Origin: F23-D06 sp045130275
GTDB lineage: Bacteria; Bacteroidota; Bacteroidia; Bacteroidales; WCHB1-69
NCBI GenBank assembly: GCA_045130275.1
Contig: JBGUPL010000053.1
Coordinates: forward strand, 1 to 37,589
Direction of reading: 5' to 3'
Length of the DNA stretch: 37,589 nt
Both the position numbers and the translations under genes were made by a program. Shown piece after piece: positions 7,546-14,567 of this stretch. The notes beneath the pieces were generated by a model. That model was given only the letters and a program-made list of their open reading frames with translations. It was not told where the DNA came from and ran no database searches. Each line of letters begins with the position of its first letter. The stretch's first letter is position 1.

Positions 7546-8304
7546 ATGGCATTAGACAAAAATTTTGAAGTGATCATATTGAGTCACGATGAATCAAAGG
7601 TAACGGTATTAAAAGACTTACTGTCAAAGTTTTACTCATTGAACATAGCCTTGATCTGTCATCACACGGCAGAAGCTATCGAGTATTTGAACAAACATCG
7701 TCCAACTATTTTTTTCCTGGACATGGAGTATGCAGACATACTTCACGATGTCAGAAAACCGCCCTTTATCGTAGGCCTTTGTGACGCAATCAACACCAAA
7801 AGGGTGAAGCAATTCCTCAAAATGGGCTTTTTTGAAGTTTTTTATTCACCTTACACCGAAAGGGAACTGAACAGCATCATGGGGAAGATCTTGAACATTT
7901 ACAGCACTTACAACAAAGTGGACCAACGGATTTTGCAAAAAGTGGAGGAAGAGAATGTTTCCTATAGTATGGCAGACCACGCTTTGAAATCCGTGTTCAT
8001 CATGGGCACGCGCAACGAGGAATCCATTCGAATTGTATTCGACAATGTTTTGTTCATCAAAAAGATAGGAAACCAAGTTTGCGTTTGCTTTGAAGATGGT
8101 TCGAAAAAATATTTTCGCAGTAATTTGAAAATGTTCCATTCCAAATTTCCAAAATCCATTTTTCAGAAAATCAACAGGTCTGTGGTTGTGAACATGGACA
8201 AAGTCACCGGTGTGATCAAGAACCAGGTTATGGTGGCTGGAAATGCCAATTTTGAATTGTCGCGCTCCTTCAAAAAATCATTTAGGGAGATGTTGCCGAA
8301 ATAG
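7546..8304 (+). CDS. LytTR-family response regulator with degenerate receiver domain
   Basis: 252 residues. Residues 1-120 have the length and pattern of a CheY-like receiver and keep the phospho-acceptor position (FFLD, D59). The acidic pair near residues 14-16 is altered (HDE), the Thr/Ser position reads GLC, and the conserved Lys is replaced (YSPY), so normal phospho-switching is doubtful. Residues about 160-252 form a LytTR DNA-binding domain: NVLFIKKIGNQVCVCFEDG, then FQKINRSVVVNMDKV. It probably activates or represses transcription. No histidine kinase gene is adjacent. It is preceded by a motif-rich intergenic region and followed by a separate promoter. Confidence 0.85.
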   Translation: MALDKNFEVIILSHDESKVTVLKDLLSKFYSLNIALICHHTAEAIEYLNKHRPTIFFLDMEYADILHDVRKPPFIVGLCDAINTKRVKQFLKMGFFEVFYSPYTERELNSIMGKILNIYSTYNKVDQRILQKVEEENVSYSMADHALKSVFIMGTRNEESIRIVFDNVLFIKKIGNQVCVCFEDGSKKYFRSNLKMFHSKFPKSIFQKINRSVVVNMDKVTGVIKNQVMVAGNANFELSRSFKKSFREMLPK

Positions 8305-8340
8305 CATTTGATTAGAGGCTGTGTGTTTTCAGGAAGGAGG

Positions 8341-8382
8341 ATTTTTCAAGGAACAAACATGCTCTGAAAAATATTATCTTTG
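8341..8382 (+). promoter_or_regulatory. -7 promoter box with flanking inverted repeat
   Basis: TATCTTTG at 8375-8382 lies 20 bp before the ATG at 8402. ATTTTTCA (8341-8348) and TGAAAAAT (8365-8372) are a perfect 8-bp inverted repeat around the expected -33 position, where no TTTG is present. This could be an operator or a weak hairpin ending the LytTR transcript (no U-run follows). Confidence 0.6.
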
Positions 8383-8401
8383 CAGCCTTAAAAAAAAGAA
8401 T

Positions 8402-8671
8402 ATGAACAACCAAAAAATTGAAACGGCCGCTGCCCTCGGCAATGCCTTAGTGGAAAGGATTGATGATTTTTTACATCATTTCACCAGCTATGCCACAGAT
8501 CTGGAGGTAGGAATACATCCGGAAACTTTTGATATTGTCCTTGACAGTCCAAACAAAATTCCAGAGGGTTACCGCCATCACAATATTGCTGATTTCATCC
8601 TAACCAACGACCGCGGCTTGTATGAGCCTGACGAAAAGGTGATCTTCCAGGTGGCGGAACATTATTTTTAA
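8402..8671 (+). CDS. Small protein of unknown function
   Basis: 89 residues, no signal peptide or membrane segment. I start it at ATG 8402 because the -7 box ends at 8382; a longer frame from 8321 would run through the promoter. The N-terminal half is helical (ALGNALVERIDDFLHHF), followed by a mixed region with IHPETFDIVLD and a HHNIADFIL segment. I do not recognise the family. It lies 26 bp upstream of holA in the same direction and is probably cotranscribed with it. Confidence 0.75.
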   Translation: MNNQKIETAAALGNALVERIDDFLHHFTSYATDLEVGIHPETFDIVLDSPNKIPEGYRHHNIADFILTNDRGLYEPDEKVIFQVAEHYF

Positions 8672-8697
8672 AGGAGAGGCAGATTAGAAAATCTACT

Positions 8698-9726
8698 ATG
8701 GCAAAAAAGGAAAGTTCGGCAAAGTCAGCCCGTTACGAGGACATAGTGGCGCAAATCAACCAGAAAAAGTTCGCGCCCGTCTATCTGTTGCATGGGGAAG
8801 AGCCTTTTTTCATCGACCAGCTCTGCAAAATGTTTGAGGAAGGAATTCTCGAACCGGAAGAGCGCGATTTCAATCAGTCGGTTCTTTACGGCAGGGACAC
8901 GGACGTGGATATGGTGATTGCCAACGCCAAGCAGTTTCCCTTCGGCAGTCCTTACCGAGTGGTCATCCTCAAAGAGGCCAAAGACTTGAAACATTTCGAG
9001 TCGTTAGACGCTTACGTTCAGAACCCGAGTCCGCAGACCATCTTCATCGTATGCTACAAATATGGAACGCTCAAGGCTGCACAAACGAAAGCCTTCGCAT
9101 CCCACGGTGTGGTTTTCCATTCCGAGGGCGTGAAAGACTGGAACCTCAACGCCTGGATCCAAGATCTGGCAGAACAGACGTTTCACTACAAGCTGAACCC
9201 GCAGACCGCCGCCGTCTTGGGCGAACACATCGGCAACGACCTTTCCCGCATCTTCACCGAATTCCAAAAGATTCAGGTGGTGCTGCCTCCCGGTAGCGAA
9301 ATCACTCCTGACATTGTCGAAAAATACATCGGAATCAGCAAAGAATACAATATTTTCGAACTTCAAGACGCATTAGGCAGCCGCAACATCCCGAAAGCAT
9401 ACAGCATCATGCTCAACTTCACCCTGCACCAAAAAGAGAACCCGAACGTCAAAACCATCCTGATGCTGTTCAACTTCTACAACAAAATGATCCGTTACCA
9501 TCTCCTGCCCGAGAAAAACCAAGAATCCATGAAACTCCTGTACGGGACGACGTACAACAATATCATCGCCCGCAACGTGGGTTTCGCCAACAACCATTCC
9601 TTGGCCCAGCTAACCAGAATCATATCCATTTTACGGGAATACGACATGAAATGCAAAGGCGTGGACGCCAACAACGACAATGCCGAGCTCCTCAAAGAAA
9701 TGATTTATAAGATTACGCATGTGTAA
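8698..9726 (+). CDS. holA: DNA polymerase III subunit delta
   Basis: 342 residues, the usual HolA length. The subunit opens the sliding clamp as part of the clamp loader. Features: N-terminal FAPVYLLHGEEPFFIDQ (the HolA P-loop-like start, without a functional Walker A), then an AAA+-like domain with YRVVILKEAKDL and TIFIVCYKYG. The C-terminal helical collar follows (about residues 215-342, with YNIFELQDALGSRN and YDMKCKGVDA). The start ATG at 8698 follows an AT-rich spacer. Its stop overlaps the first possible start of the endonuclease gene (9719) by 8 bp. Confidence 0.92.
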   Translation: MAKKESSAKSARYEDIVAQINQKKFAPVYLLHGEEPFFIDQLCKMFEEGILEPEERDFNQSVLYGRDTDVDMVIANAKQFPFGSPYRVVILKEAKDLKHFESLDAYVQNPSPQTIFIVCYKYGTLKAAQTKAFASHGVVFHSEGVKDWNLNAWIQDLAEQTFHYKLNPQTAAVLGEHIGNDLSRIFTEFQKIQVVLPPGSEITPDIVEKYIGISKEYNIFELQDALGSRNIPKAYSIMLNFTLHQKENPNVKTILMLFNFYNKMIRYHLLPEKNQESMKLLYGTTYNNIIARNVGFANNHSLAQLTRIISILREYDMKCKGVDANNDNAELLKEMIYKITHV

Positions 9727-10852
9727 GATAAAAAATACCCGTTTTCCCGCAGAGACGCAGGACCGTGCATCTCGACGTATGGCATTCCTATTCCTCTGCT
9801 TGTTTATCGCAACCATCGCCTTCGCCCAGGCGCCCGCTGGATATTACGCCGCTGCCGAGAACAAAAGCGGTTACGCTTTACGGGTAGCTTTGCACAACAT
9901 CATCAAAAACCATACCACGTTGTCTTATAACAATTTATGGCAATCGTTTTACACGACCGACAAACGTCCGGACAATGGCAAAGTGTGGGACATGTACTCA
10001 GACCGACCTGGCAACACGCCCGCCTATTACTTCACCTTCGGCAGTGACCAGTGTGGAAACTACTCGGGCGAGGGCGACTGTTACAACCGCGAGCACTCAG
10101 TGCCAAAAAGCTGGTTCGGAGGCAGCGTAGCCCCGATGTACTCCGACCTCTTCCACCTCGTCCCCACCGACGGTTACGTCAACTCCAAACGCAGCAACCT
10201 GCCCTTTGGCAAGGTGACAAGCGCAACATGGACCAGTACCAACGGCAGCAAAGTGGGCACCTCCAATATCTCTGGCTATTCAGGGCAGGTGTTCGAGCCC
10301 ATCGACAGTTTCAAAGGCGATTTCGCCCGCATCTATTTCTATATGGCAGTTTGCTATATGGACAAGAACCTTGGCGTGGAAACCCAGTCCAACTTTTCCG
10401 GTGGCAACCTCAAACCGTGGTCGAAACAACTGCTACTCCAATGGGCAGCCATGGATCCGGTGAGCAAGAAGGAAATAGACCGAAATAATGCTGTCTGGCA
10501 ACTCCAGCACAACCGCAACCCGTTCATCGACCATCCAGAACTCGCTGAGAAAATCTTCGGCAATGACACCAACAGTGCCTTTCAAGTCACTATTTTGGAT
10601 CACCCATTCCCCTCTCCCTGGACGATATTTCCCAACCCTGCAAACGATTTTGTTAATATTCAATCTGTTGATAATAAACCCTATCAAGCTAATATTGAAT
10701 TGACTGACCTGACGGGAAAACTTCTTATATCCACAAAAAACGAAGATTCTGATTTCATCACCTTGGACATTTCCTCTTTAGCAAAAGGTTTTTATTTGAT
10801 GAAAATCTCTTCCAATCATAGCATTCATACATTTAAAATTGTAAAACAATGA
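9719..10852 (+). CDS. Endonuclease I family nuclease exported by the T9SS
   Basis: 377 residues from ATG 9719, or 357 from ATG 9779, which sits just before the hydrophobic signal core (MAFLFLCLFIATIAFA). I list the longer form because residues RR just before that Met supply the basic n-region the short form lacks. The Endonuclease_1 domain (PF04231; EndA/Vvn-type ββα-Me) has the catalytic block GDCYNREHSVPKSWFG and FHLVPTDGYVNSKRSNLPFG. The last about 75 residues are a T9SS type A sorting domain (FPNPANDFVNI ... LAKGFYLMKI ... TFKIVKQ). Likely a secreted DNase for nutrient or biofilm DNA. The leader codons (9751-9779) overlap a degenerate palindromic repeat. Confidence 0.85.
   Translation: MCKIKNTRFPAETQDRASRRMAFLFLCLFIATIAFAQAPAGYYAAAENKSGYALRVALHNIIKNHTTLSYNNLWQSFYTTDKRPDNGKVWDMYSDRPGNTPAYYFTFGSDQCGNYSGEGDCYNREHSVPKSWFGGSVAPMYSDLFHLVPTDGYVNSKRSNLPFGKVTSATWTSTNGSKVGTSNISGYSGQVFEPIDSFKGDFARIYFYMAVCYMDKNLGVETQSNFSGGNLKPWSKQLLLQWAAMDPVSKKEIDRNNAVWQLQHNRNPFIDHPELAEKIFGNDTNSAFQVTILDHPFPSPWTIFPNPANDFVNIQSVDNKPYQANIELTDLTGKLLISTKNEDSDFITLDISSLAKGFYLMKISSNHSIHTFKIVKQ
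9751..9779. repeat. Degenerate copy of a GAGACG palindromic repeat
   Basis: The left arm GCAGAGACGC matches 9 of 10 bases of the arm of the perfect palindrome at 14540-14567. The right arm (GCATCTCGACG) is an imperfect complement. It lies between the two possible start codons of the endonuclease gene and encodes part of its odd N-terminal extension. Confidence 0.4.
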
Positions 10853-11286
10853 GTATCATCAAGATAACTAAACAATTTTCCTTTGAAATGGCGCACGCGC
10901 TGCGCAACTATGACGGGCTGTGCCGCAATATCCATGGCCATTCCTACAAAATGGACATCACGTTAGCGGGGCAACCGCTACACGACGAGAACTCTCCTAA
11001 AAACGGCATGGTGATGGATTTTGGAGATTTGAAAAAACTTGTCAATGAAGAGGTTATATCTCTTTTCGACCATGCTTTGGTACTCAATGACAAAACAGAC
11101 AAACGACTTATTGAGGTCCTGAAACAGCATTACGGGAAAATTGTCACCGTGGATTTTCAACCGACAACGGAAAACCTGTTGAATTTCATTGCCGAGAAAC
11201 TTAAAGCAAAACTTCCTGAAAGAGTGAAGCTTACCCGCGTCCGATTGCGGGAAACAGATACCTCCTACGCAGATTGGGAGGAGTAG
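10849..11286 (+). CDS. queD: 6-pyruvoyl-tetrahydropterin synthase family / 6-carboxytetrahydropterin synthase
   Basis: 145 residues. The zinc ligands H16, H29 and H31 are in MAHALRN and NIHGHSYK, and the catalytic Cys C25 is in GLCRNIHGH. FDHALVLN and the C-terminal RETDTSYADW carry the other active-site residues. In bacteria this family mostly makes 6-carboxytetrahydropterin for queuosine/7-deazaguanine synthesis, so QueD is the likely role; a folate or biopterin side role cannot be excluded. It overlaps the endonuclease stop by 4 bp (ATGA), suggesting coupling, although the functions seem unrelated. It is convergent with the next gene, 23 bp away. Confidence 0.88.
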   Translation: MSIIKITKQFSFEMAHALRNYDGLCRNIHGHSYKMDITLAGQPLHDENSPKNGMVMDFGDLKKLVNEEVISLFDHALVLNDKTDKRLIEVLKQHYGKIVTVDFQPTTENLLNFIAEKLKAKLPERVKLTRVRLRETDTSYADWEE

Positions 11287-11309
11287 CGACCCAAACTACA
11301 AACTGCTAA

Positions 11310-11990
11310 CTACAAAAGGTCCACCGGGGTGACCATGCCCTGCAACAGGCCGTCGGAGCGGCCATTGTCGGTGATGAACAGCATATCCAAACGCACCTTG
11401 CGTGTTTTGGAACGTTGGAATTTGAGACTGACATCTTCCACTGTTGTGTTCGGATCAATAAAGCCGTAATGTGCTGCCGGTTCGTCCATCAATTGGATAA
11501 AATCTGTTATATCTTTGAATTTCAGCGTTTCAGAAAGCATATTGGATCCATTTTCCGCAACAATTCTCATAAGGGTTTTGGTACTGAACACCCCGACAAT
11601 CCGATGGTTCTCCACAATGGGAATATAGGAGTAGTCGTTGCGCTGCATTACTTGAACGGCAGCAAGCACCGAATCTGTCAGCGCAGGCGCGAATATCTGC
11701 CCCGCCCGGACCGCCACACGCATCAGCGTCACCGGGTTAAGCGAATAATAGAGATTGTTGACTTGCCGTACCGCCTGATCCGTAACGATGACCATGTCGT
11801 TACCCGCCTTAGACCAATCATAGTGCGATAGAAGGTTACGCAACAAACGGCAAAACGCCAAATTGCTGCGGATGCTTTTATACTGAGGCATCATCTCCAA
11901 ATCCTTCATCTCCGTGATATTCAGATTATTGATTACCCACTCTTCAATCTCACGGTATCGCTCCAAAAATTGTCCAGCCTTGTTTTCCAT
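11310..11990 (-). CDS. CBS-pair protein with N-terminal HEPN-like helical domain
   Basis: 226 residues, cytosolic. Residues 1-60 are helical and contain FCRLLRNLLSHYDW: R51-N-L-L-S-H56 fits the Rx4-6H motif of HEPN RNase/toxin domains, with the polar residue after Arg that is typical of active ones. Residues about 100-226 form a tandem CBS pair (first: VLAAVQVMQRNDYSYIPIV and VGVFSTKTLMRI; second: MLFITDNGRSDGLLQGMVTP), usually an adenine-nucleotide sensor. A sensor-plus-HEPN layout would resemble a ligand-gated RNase, but this rests on one short motif. It lies alone with its own promoter, downstream of a microrepeat block. Confidence 0.7.
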   Translation of the reverse strand: MENKAGQFLERYREIEEWVINNLNITEMKDLEMMPQYKSIRSNLAFCRLLRNLLSHYDWSKAGNDMVIVTDQAVRQVNNLYYSLNPVTLMRVAVRAGQIFAPALTDSVLAAVQVMQRNDYSYIPIVENHRIVGVFSTKTLMRIVAENGSNMLSETLKFKDITDFIQLMDEPAAHYGFIDPNTTVEDVSLKFQRSKTRKVRLDMLFITDNGRSDGLLQGMVTPVDLL

Positions 11991-12010
11991 TTTGATTATA
12001 TTTTGAACGG

Positions 12011-12018
12011 CAAAAGTA
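12011..12018 (-). promoter_or_regulatory. -7 promoter box for the CBS-pair gene
   Basis: The minus strand reads TACTTTTG, about 20 bp before the start at 11990. The position expected for the -33 element falls inside the GGTTAAT/C tandem repeat, so repeat changes could alter expression. Confidence 0.5.
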
Positions 12019-12026
12019 CAAAAAAA

Positions 12027-12129
12027 GGTTAACGGTTAATGGTTAATGGTTAACGATTAAAGGTTAGGAGGTTAGAGGGTTAGAGGGTTAGAAGGTTAGA
12101 GGGTTAGAGGGTTAGAGGGTTAGAAGGTA
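12027..12129. repeat. Tandem microrepeat: 7-bp GGTTAAT-type then 8-bp GGTTAGAG/A-type units
   Basis: 12027-12060 holds about five imperfect GGTTAAT/GGTTAAC units. 12062-12128 holds about eight imperfect GGTTAGAG or GGTTAGAA units. On the plus strand this gives several GGG runs separated by TTAGA, a telomere-like and possibly G-quadruplex-forming pattern. It lies between the promoter of the CBS gene and the end of the PHP gene. Beyond it (12130-12187) I see no feature. Confidence 0.85.
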
Positions 12130-12187
12130 GTGGTTTATGGTATAGTACATAGTAAATAATCAAAGTTCAAGGTTCAATAGGCAAAGG

Positions 12188-13027
12188 CTAATACACAAAC
12201 CGACCTTTGTTGACATCAAACCACGCGGTGTGGTCGAAACCGCAACGCTGCAATTCCTCCAAAGCCTCGGGTACGAAAAGCATCAACTCTTCCGCTTGGT
12301 GGGCGTCGCTGCTGACCAACACGGGAATGTCGGCCTTACGTGCTTTCATAAGCAGTTCTGTGGAAGGATAAAAATGGTCGCAGCGTTTCTTGTAAAGTCC
12401 GCGGGTATTTACCTCAATGATGACATTGTGACGTTTGATTAGCTGTATTGCCTTGTCTGCCAATGTTTTATACCATTTCTCATCTTCCGTGAAAAAACGA
12501 TTGTGATTGTGCATCTTGATTTTGTCAAAATGGGCGATAATGTCCATTTTCTGTGTTTCGAGCATCTCAAATGTCTGCTCCCAAAACGTGGTGACAGCCA
12601 ATCGGATGTTGCCATCGAAAAGGTCACGGAGTCCATCGTCATAAATTTCCTGCTTGGGGCCGTCAATGAACCAAAGTCCGTCACCGTGCGGCGGTTTAAC
12701 AAGATGAACCCCGCCAATAACATAGTCAAGACTATTAACAAGCTGTCTTTCAGCAAAATCGACTGTCACGCCTGGAATAAAGTCGCACTCCAGGGATTTC
12801 AGCAGACAGACAGACGTTTGAGACTTCAAATGGTCGATTTCGCGCACATATTCCGGCAATTTTTCCTCCGAAATGGCAAATTTATTCTCAAAAGGCACAG
12901 GCGCATGCGAGGAAAAACCGAGCTGCAAAAGTCCCAGTTTTTCCGCCTCCCGGACATGTTCCTCCAAAGTGCTTTTTCCATCGCAATAGAGGCAGTGGGT
13001 ATGATAGTTTGCGGGGTAATGGGTCAT
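12188..13027 (-). CDS. PHP-domain histidinol-phosphatase-type phosphoesterase
   Basis: 279 residues, cytosolic. The PHP metal-site motifs appear in order: NYHTHCLYCDGK (7-18), GFSSHAP, the mid-protein LECDF with its Glu, GGVHLV, IAHFDKIK, EVNTRG and VSSDAH near the C-terminus. Length and motif order fit HisK-type histidinol phosphatase (HisJ family), the penultimate step of histidine synthesis. No other his gene is adjacent, so another phosphomonoester substrate is possible. Both ends lie in microrepeat-rich gaps. Confidence 0.8.
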   Translation of the reverse strand: MTHYPANYHTHCLYCDGKSTLEEHVREAEKLGLLQLGFSSHAPVPFENKFAISEEKLPEYVREIDHLKSQTSVCLLKSLECDFIPGVTVDFAERQLVNSLDYVIGGVHLVKPPHGDGLWFIDGPKQEIYDDGLRDLFDGNIRLAVTTFWEQTFEMLETQKMDIIAHFDKIKMHNHNRFFTEDEKWYKTLADKAIQLIKRHNVIIEVNTRGLYKKRCDHFYPSTELLMKARKADIPVLVSSDAHQAEELMLFVPEALEELQRCGFDHTAWFDVNKGRFVY

Positions 13028-13087
13028 TCTATAATGGTTATGGGTTATTGAAGCTTTTGTTTATTGGTTTAATGTTTAGAGTTTATG

Positions 13088-13143
13088 TGATTAGTGAACA
13101 GTGATTAGTGAACAATGGTTAGTGAACAGTGATTAGTGAACAG
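13088..13143. repeat. Four tandem copies of a 14-bp unit (TGATTAGTGAACAG)
   Basis: Four contiguous 14-bp units with at most one mismatch each: 13088-13101, 13102-13115, 13116-13129 and 13130-13143. It lies in the 208-bp gap between the PHP gene start (13027) and the serine-hydrolase stop (13236). Confidence 0.9.
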
Positions 13144-13147
13144 ACAA

Positions 13148-13222
13148 TAGTCTAAGTTTAAGTTTAGGTTTAAGTCTAAGTCATAGTCTAAGTCTAAGTC
13201 ATAGTCTAAGTCTAAGTCATAG
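13148..13222. repeat. Tandem TCTAAG-type microrepeat (6-bp unit, 18-bp higher-order unit)
   Basis: AGTCTAAGTCTAAGTCAT (18 bp) is repeated head to tail in the second half, preceded by decayed AAGTTT/AAGTCT hexamers. It directly follows the 14-bp array and runs almost to the serine-hydrolase stop codon, which itself falls in a CTAATAACTAATAG stretch. Confidence 0.85.
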
Positions 13223-13235
13223 AAAAAGCCAACAG

Positions 13236-14510
13236 CTAATAACTAATAGTCTCTTCATCCTCTTCCGTCACTTCCTCCTGAATACCATCGAGGATATTGA
13301 GCATTTGGTCGCTGCGGCCGGCGTGCGCTTTATTATAGAGATTGCTGAGGAAGATGATCACCACTTTGTCGGAGGGACGGTAAAGGAAAAGGTTTTGGAA
13401 TCCGTTCCAGAGACCGCCATGATAAACCAACTTGCCATGTTCGGGACTTTCCTCAATGCGATATCCATATCCATAAATACTTTTGGGCAAAGTTCCGTCA
13501 TTCAGCTGGTTTTCACGTTGCGAAGCAAGGTCAACCCACTCTTTAGGCAAGATTTTATAATCAATGAAAAGCGCATTAGCCCAACACAACATATCTTCAA
13601 CATTGGAGTAAACCCCTTTGTCGCCAAGCACACCGTTGAGCCGGTCGAATTTGGCGGTGACAGCCACTTTCCTGTGCCCGCGGGCAATTGGCACATCCGT
13701 CGGCAACGGTTGCACACTCACTTCTTCATCTTTCGGATTTACATTGGCGTATTTTTTGCCATGTTTGGCATCAATACCAACTATTTCCGTGAAGAAACAG
13801 GTGTTTTTCATACCGGCAGGCTTGAAAAGATTCTCGTGGACATACTCTTCGAACGGCAATCCGGATACTTGCGTTACCAAGGCCGCCAAAATCGCATAAT
13901 TGGTGTTCACATACTCGAATTTTGTACCCGTCTGAAACGTTTTGGGATATTTTTGTCTCTCCAGCACTTGCAAAAGCAGATCGTTATCTACAAATGCCAC
14001 CGATCCGTAGAGCGTGTATTTGAACTTGAAGTATTCTGGAATTCCAGTTGTATGCGTCAGCAAATGCCTGATAGTCACTTCTTTATATGGAAGATTCGGA
14101 AAGTAGTGTGTAATCGTGTCATCGAGATTTATTTTCCCTTTTGCGCACAACTGCAGAACCGACACAGCGGTGAACTGCTTGGATATGGAAGCCAAGTCGA
14201 ACAGGGTGTTTTCGGTAATGCGGTTGGTTTCGGGCACGTCGCGATGAGGGGGAGCACCGGTCAGGCGCAACTCTCCGTAGGCGTGTTCCACGAGCACCGT
14301 GTCGCGCACCGCCACCAGCAAGGCACCGTTCAATTTATCCGACATATCGTTGGCCACAAATTCCAGACCTTCAATATCATAACGGTCTCCGATGGTGTCC
14401 AGGAGGTATTGCCGGTAGCGTTCTTCTGTGAAAAAAACCGTGAATGTGTCCGCCTTTAGGGTCCAGACGAAACATACGAGCACGACTATAGCGAATATTG
14501 TTTTTTTCAT
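13236..14510 (-). CDS. Serine hydrolase of the class C beta-lactamase/PBP family, exported
   Basis: 424 residues. ATG at 14510 is preferred over a TTG codon one triplet upstream. Signal peptide MKKTIFAIVVLVCFVWTLKA with a cut near residue 20. The PF00144 domain has catalytic SISK (S108, K111), YVN (Y200, N202) and a C-terminal HGG box (VYHGG). These mark it as an acyl-serine hydrolase such as a D,D-peptidase, D-aminopeptidase or esterase; real beta-lactam resistance cannot be inferred. The last 15 residues are strongly acidic. The gap to the rho stop is short and holds a palindromic repeat, so cotranscription with rho is possible. Confidence 0.85.
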   Translation of the reverse strand: MKKTIFAIVVLVCFVWTLKADTFTVFFTEERYRQYLLDTIGDRYDIEGLEFVANDMSDKLNGALLVAVRDTVLVEHAYGELRLTGAPPHRDVPETNRITENTLFDLASISKQFTAVSVLQLCAKGKINLDDTITHYFPNLPYKEVTIRHLLTHTTGIPEYFKFKYTLYGSVAFVDNDLLLQVLERQKYPKTFQTGTKFEYVNTNYAILAALVTQVSGLPFEEYVHENLFKPAGMKNTCFFTEIVGIDAKHGKKYANVNPKDEEVSVQPLPTDVPIARGHRKVAVTAKFDRLNGVLGDKGVYSNVEDMLCWANALFIDYKILPKEWVDLASQRENQLNDGTLPKSIYGYGYRIEESPEHGKLVYHGGLWNGFQNLFLYRPSDKVVIIFLSNLYNKAHAGRSDQMLNILDGIQEEVTEEDEETISY

Positions 14511-14539
14511 CAAAACCTGCGCAAAAGGATGGTTTTTCT

Positions 14540-14567
14540 GTAGAGACGCGCCATGGCACGTCTCTAC
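14540..14567. repeat. 28-bp palindromic repeat (GTAGAGACG / CGTCTCTAC)
   Basis: GTAGAGACG at 14540-14548 and CGTCTCTAC at 14559-14567 form a perfect 9-bp inverted repeat around a 10-nt centre that contains CCATGG. It touches the first base of the rho stop codon. It lacks a U-run in either direction, so it is not a standard terminator, though it could end or stabilise the rho mRNA. GAGACG palindromes of this type recur in many Bacteroidota genomes (from general knowledge). Confidence 0.7.

Noticed and set aside
12027..12129. CRISPR-like regularly repeated sequence
   Set aside because: Units are 7-8 bp and contiguous with no unique spacers, and no cas genes are nearby. This is a tandem microrepeat.
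13305..14459. Long (384-codon) plus-strand open frame
   Set aside because: It lies wholly antisense to the serine hydrolase gene, whose catalytic motifs are clear, and it encodes no recognisable protein.
13236..14510. Beta-lactam resistance gene
   Set aside because: The S-x-x-K/Y-x-N/H-x-G pattern is shared by many non-resistance serine hydrolases; the sequence gives no reason to claim resistance.
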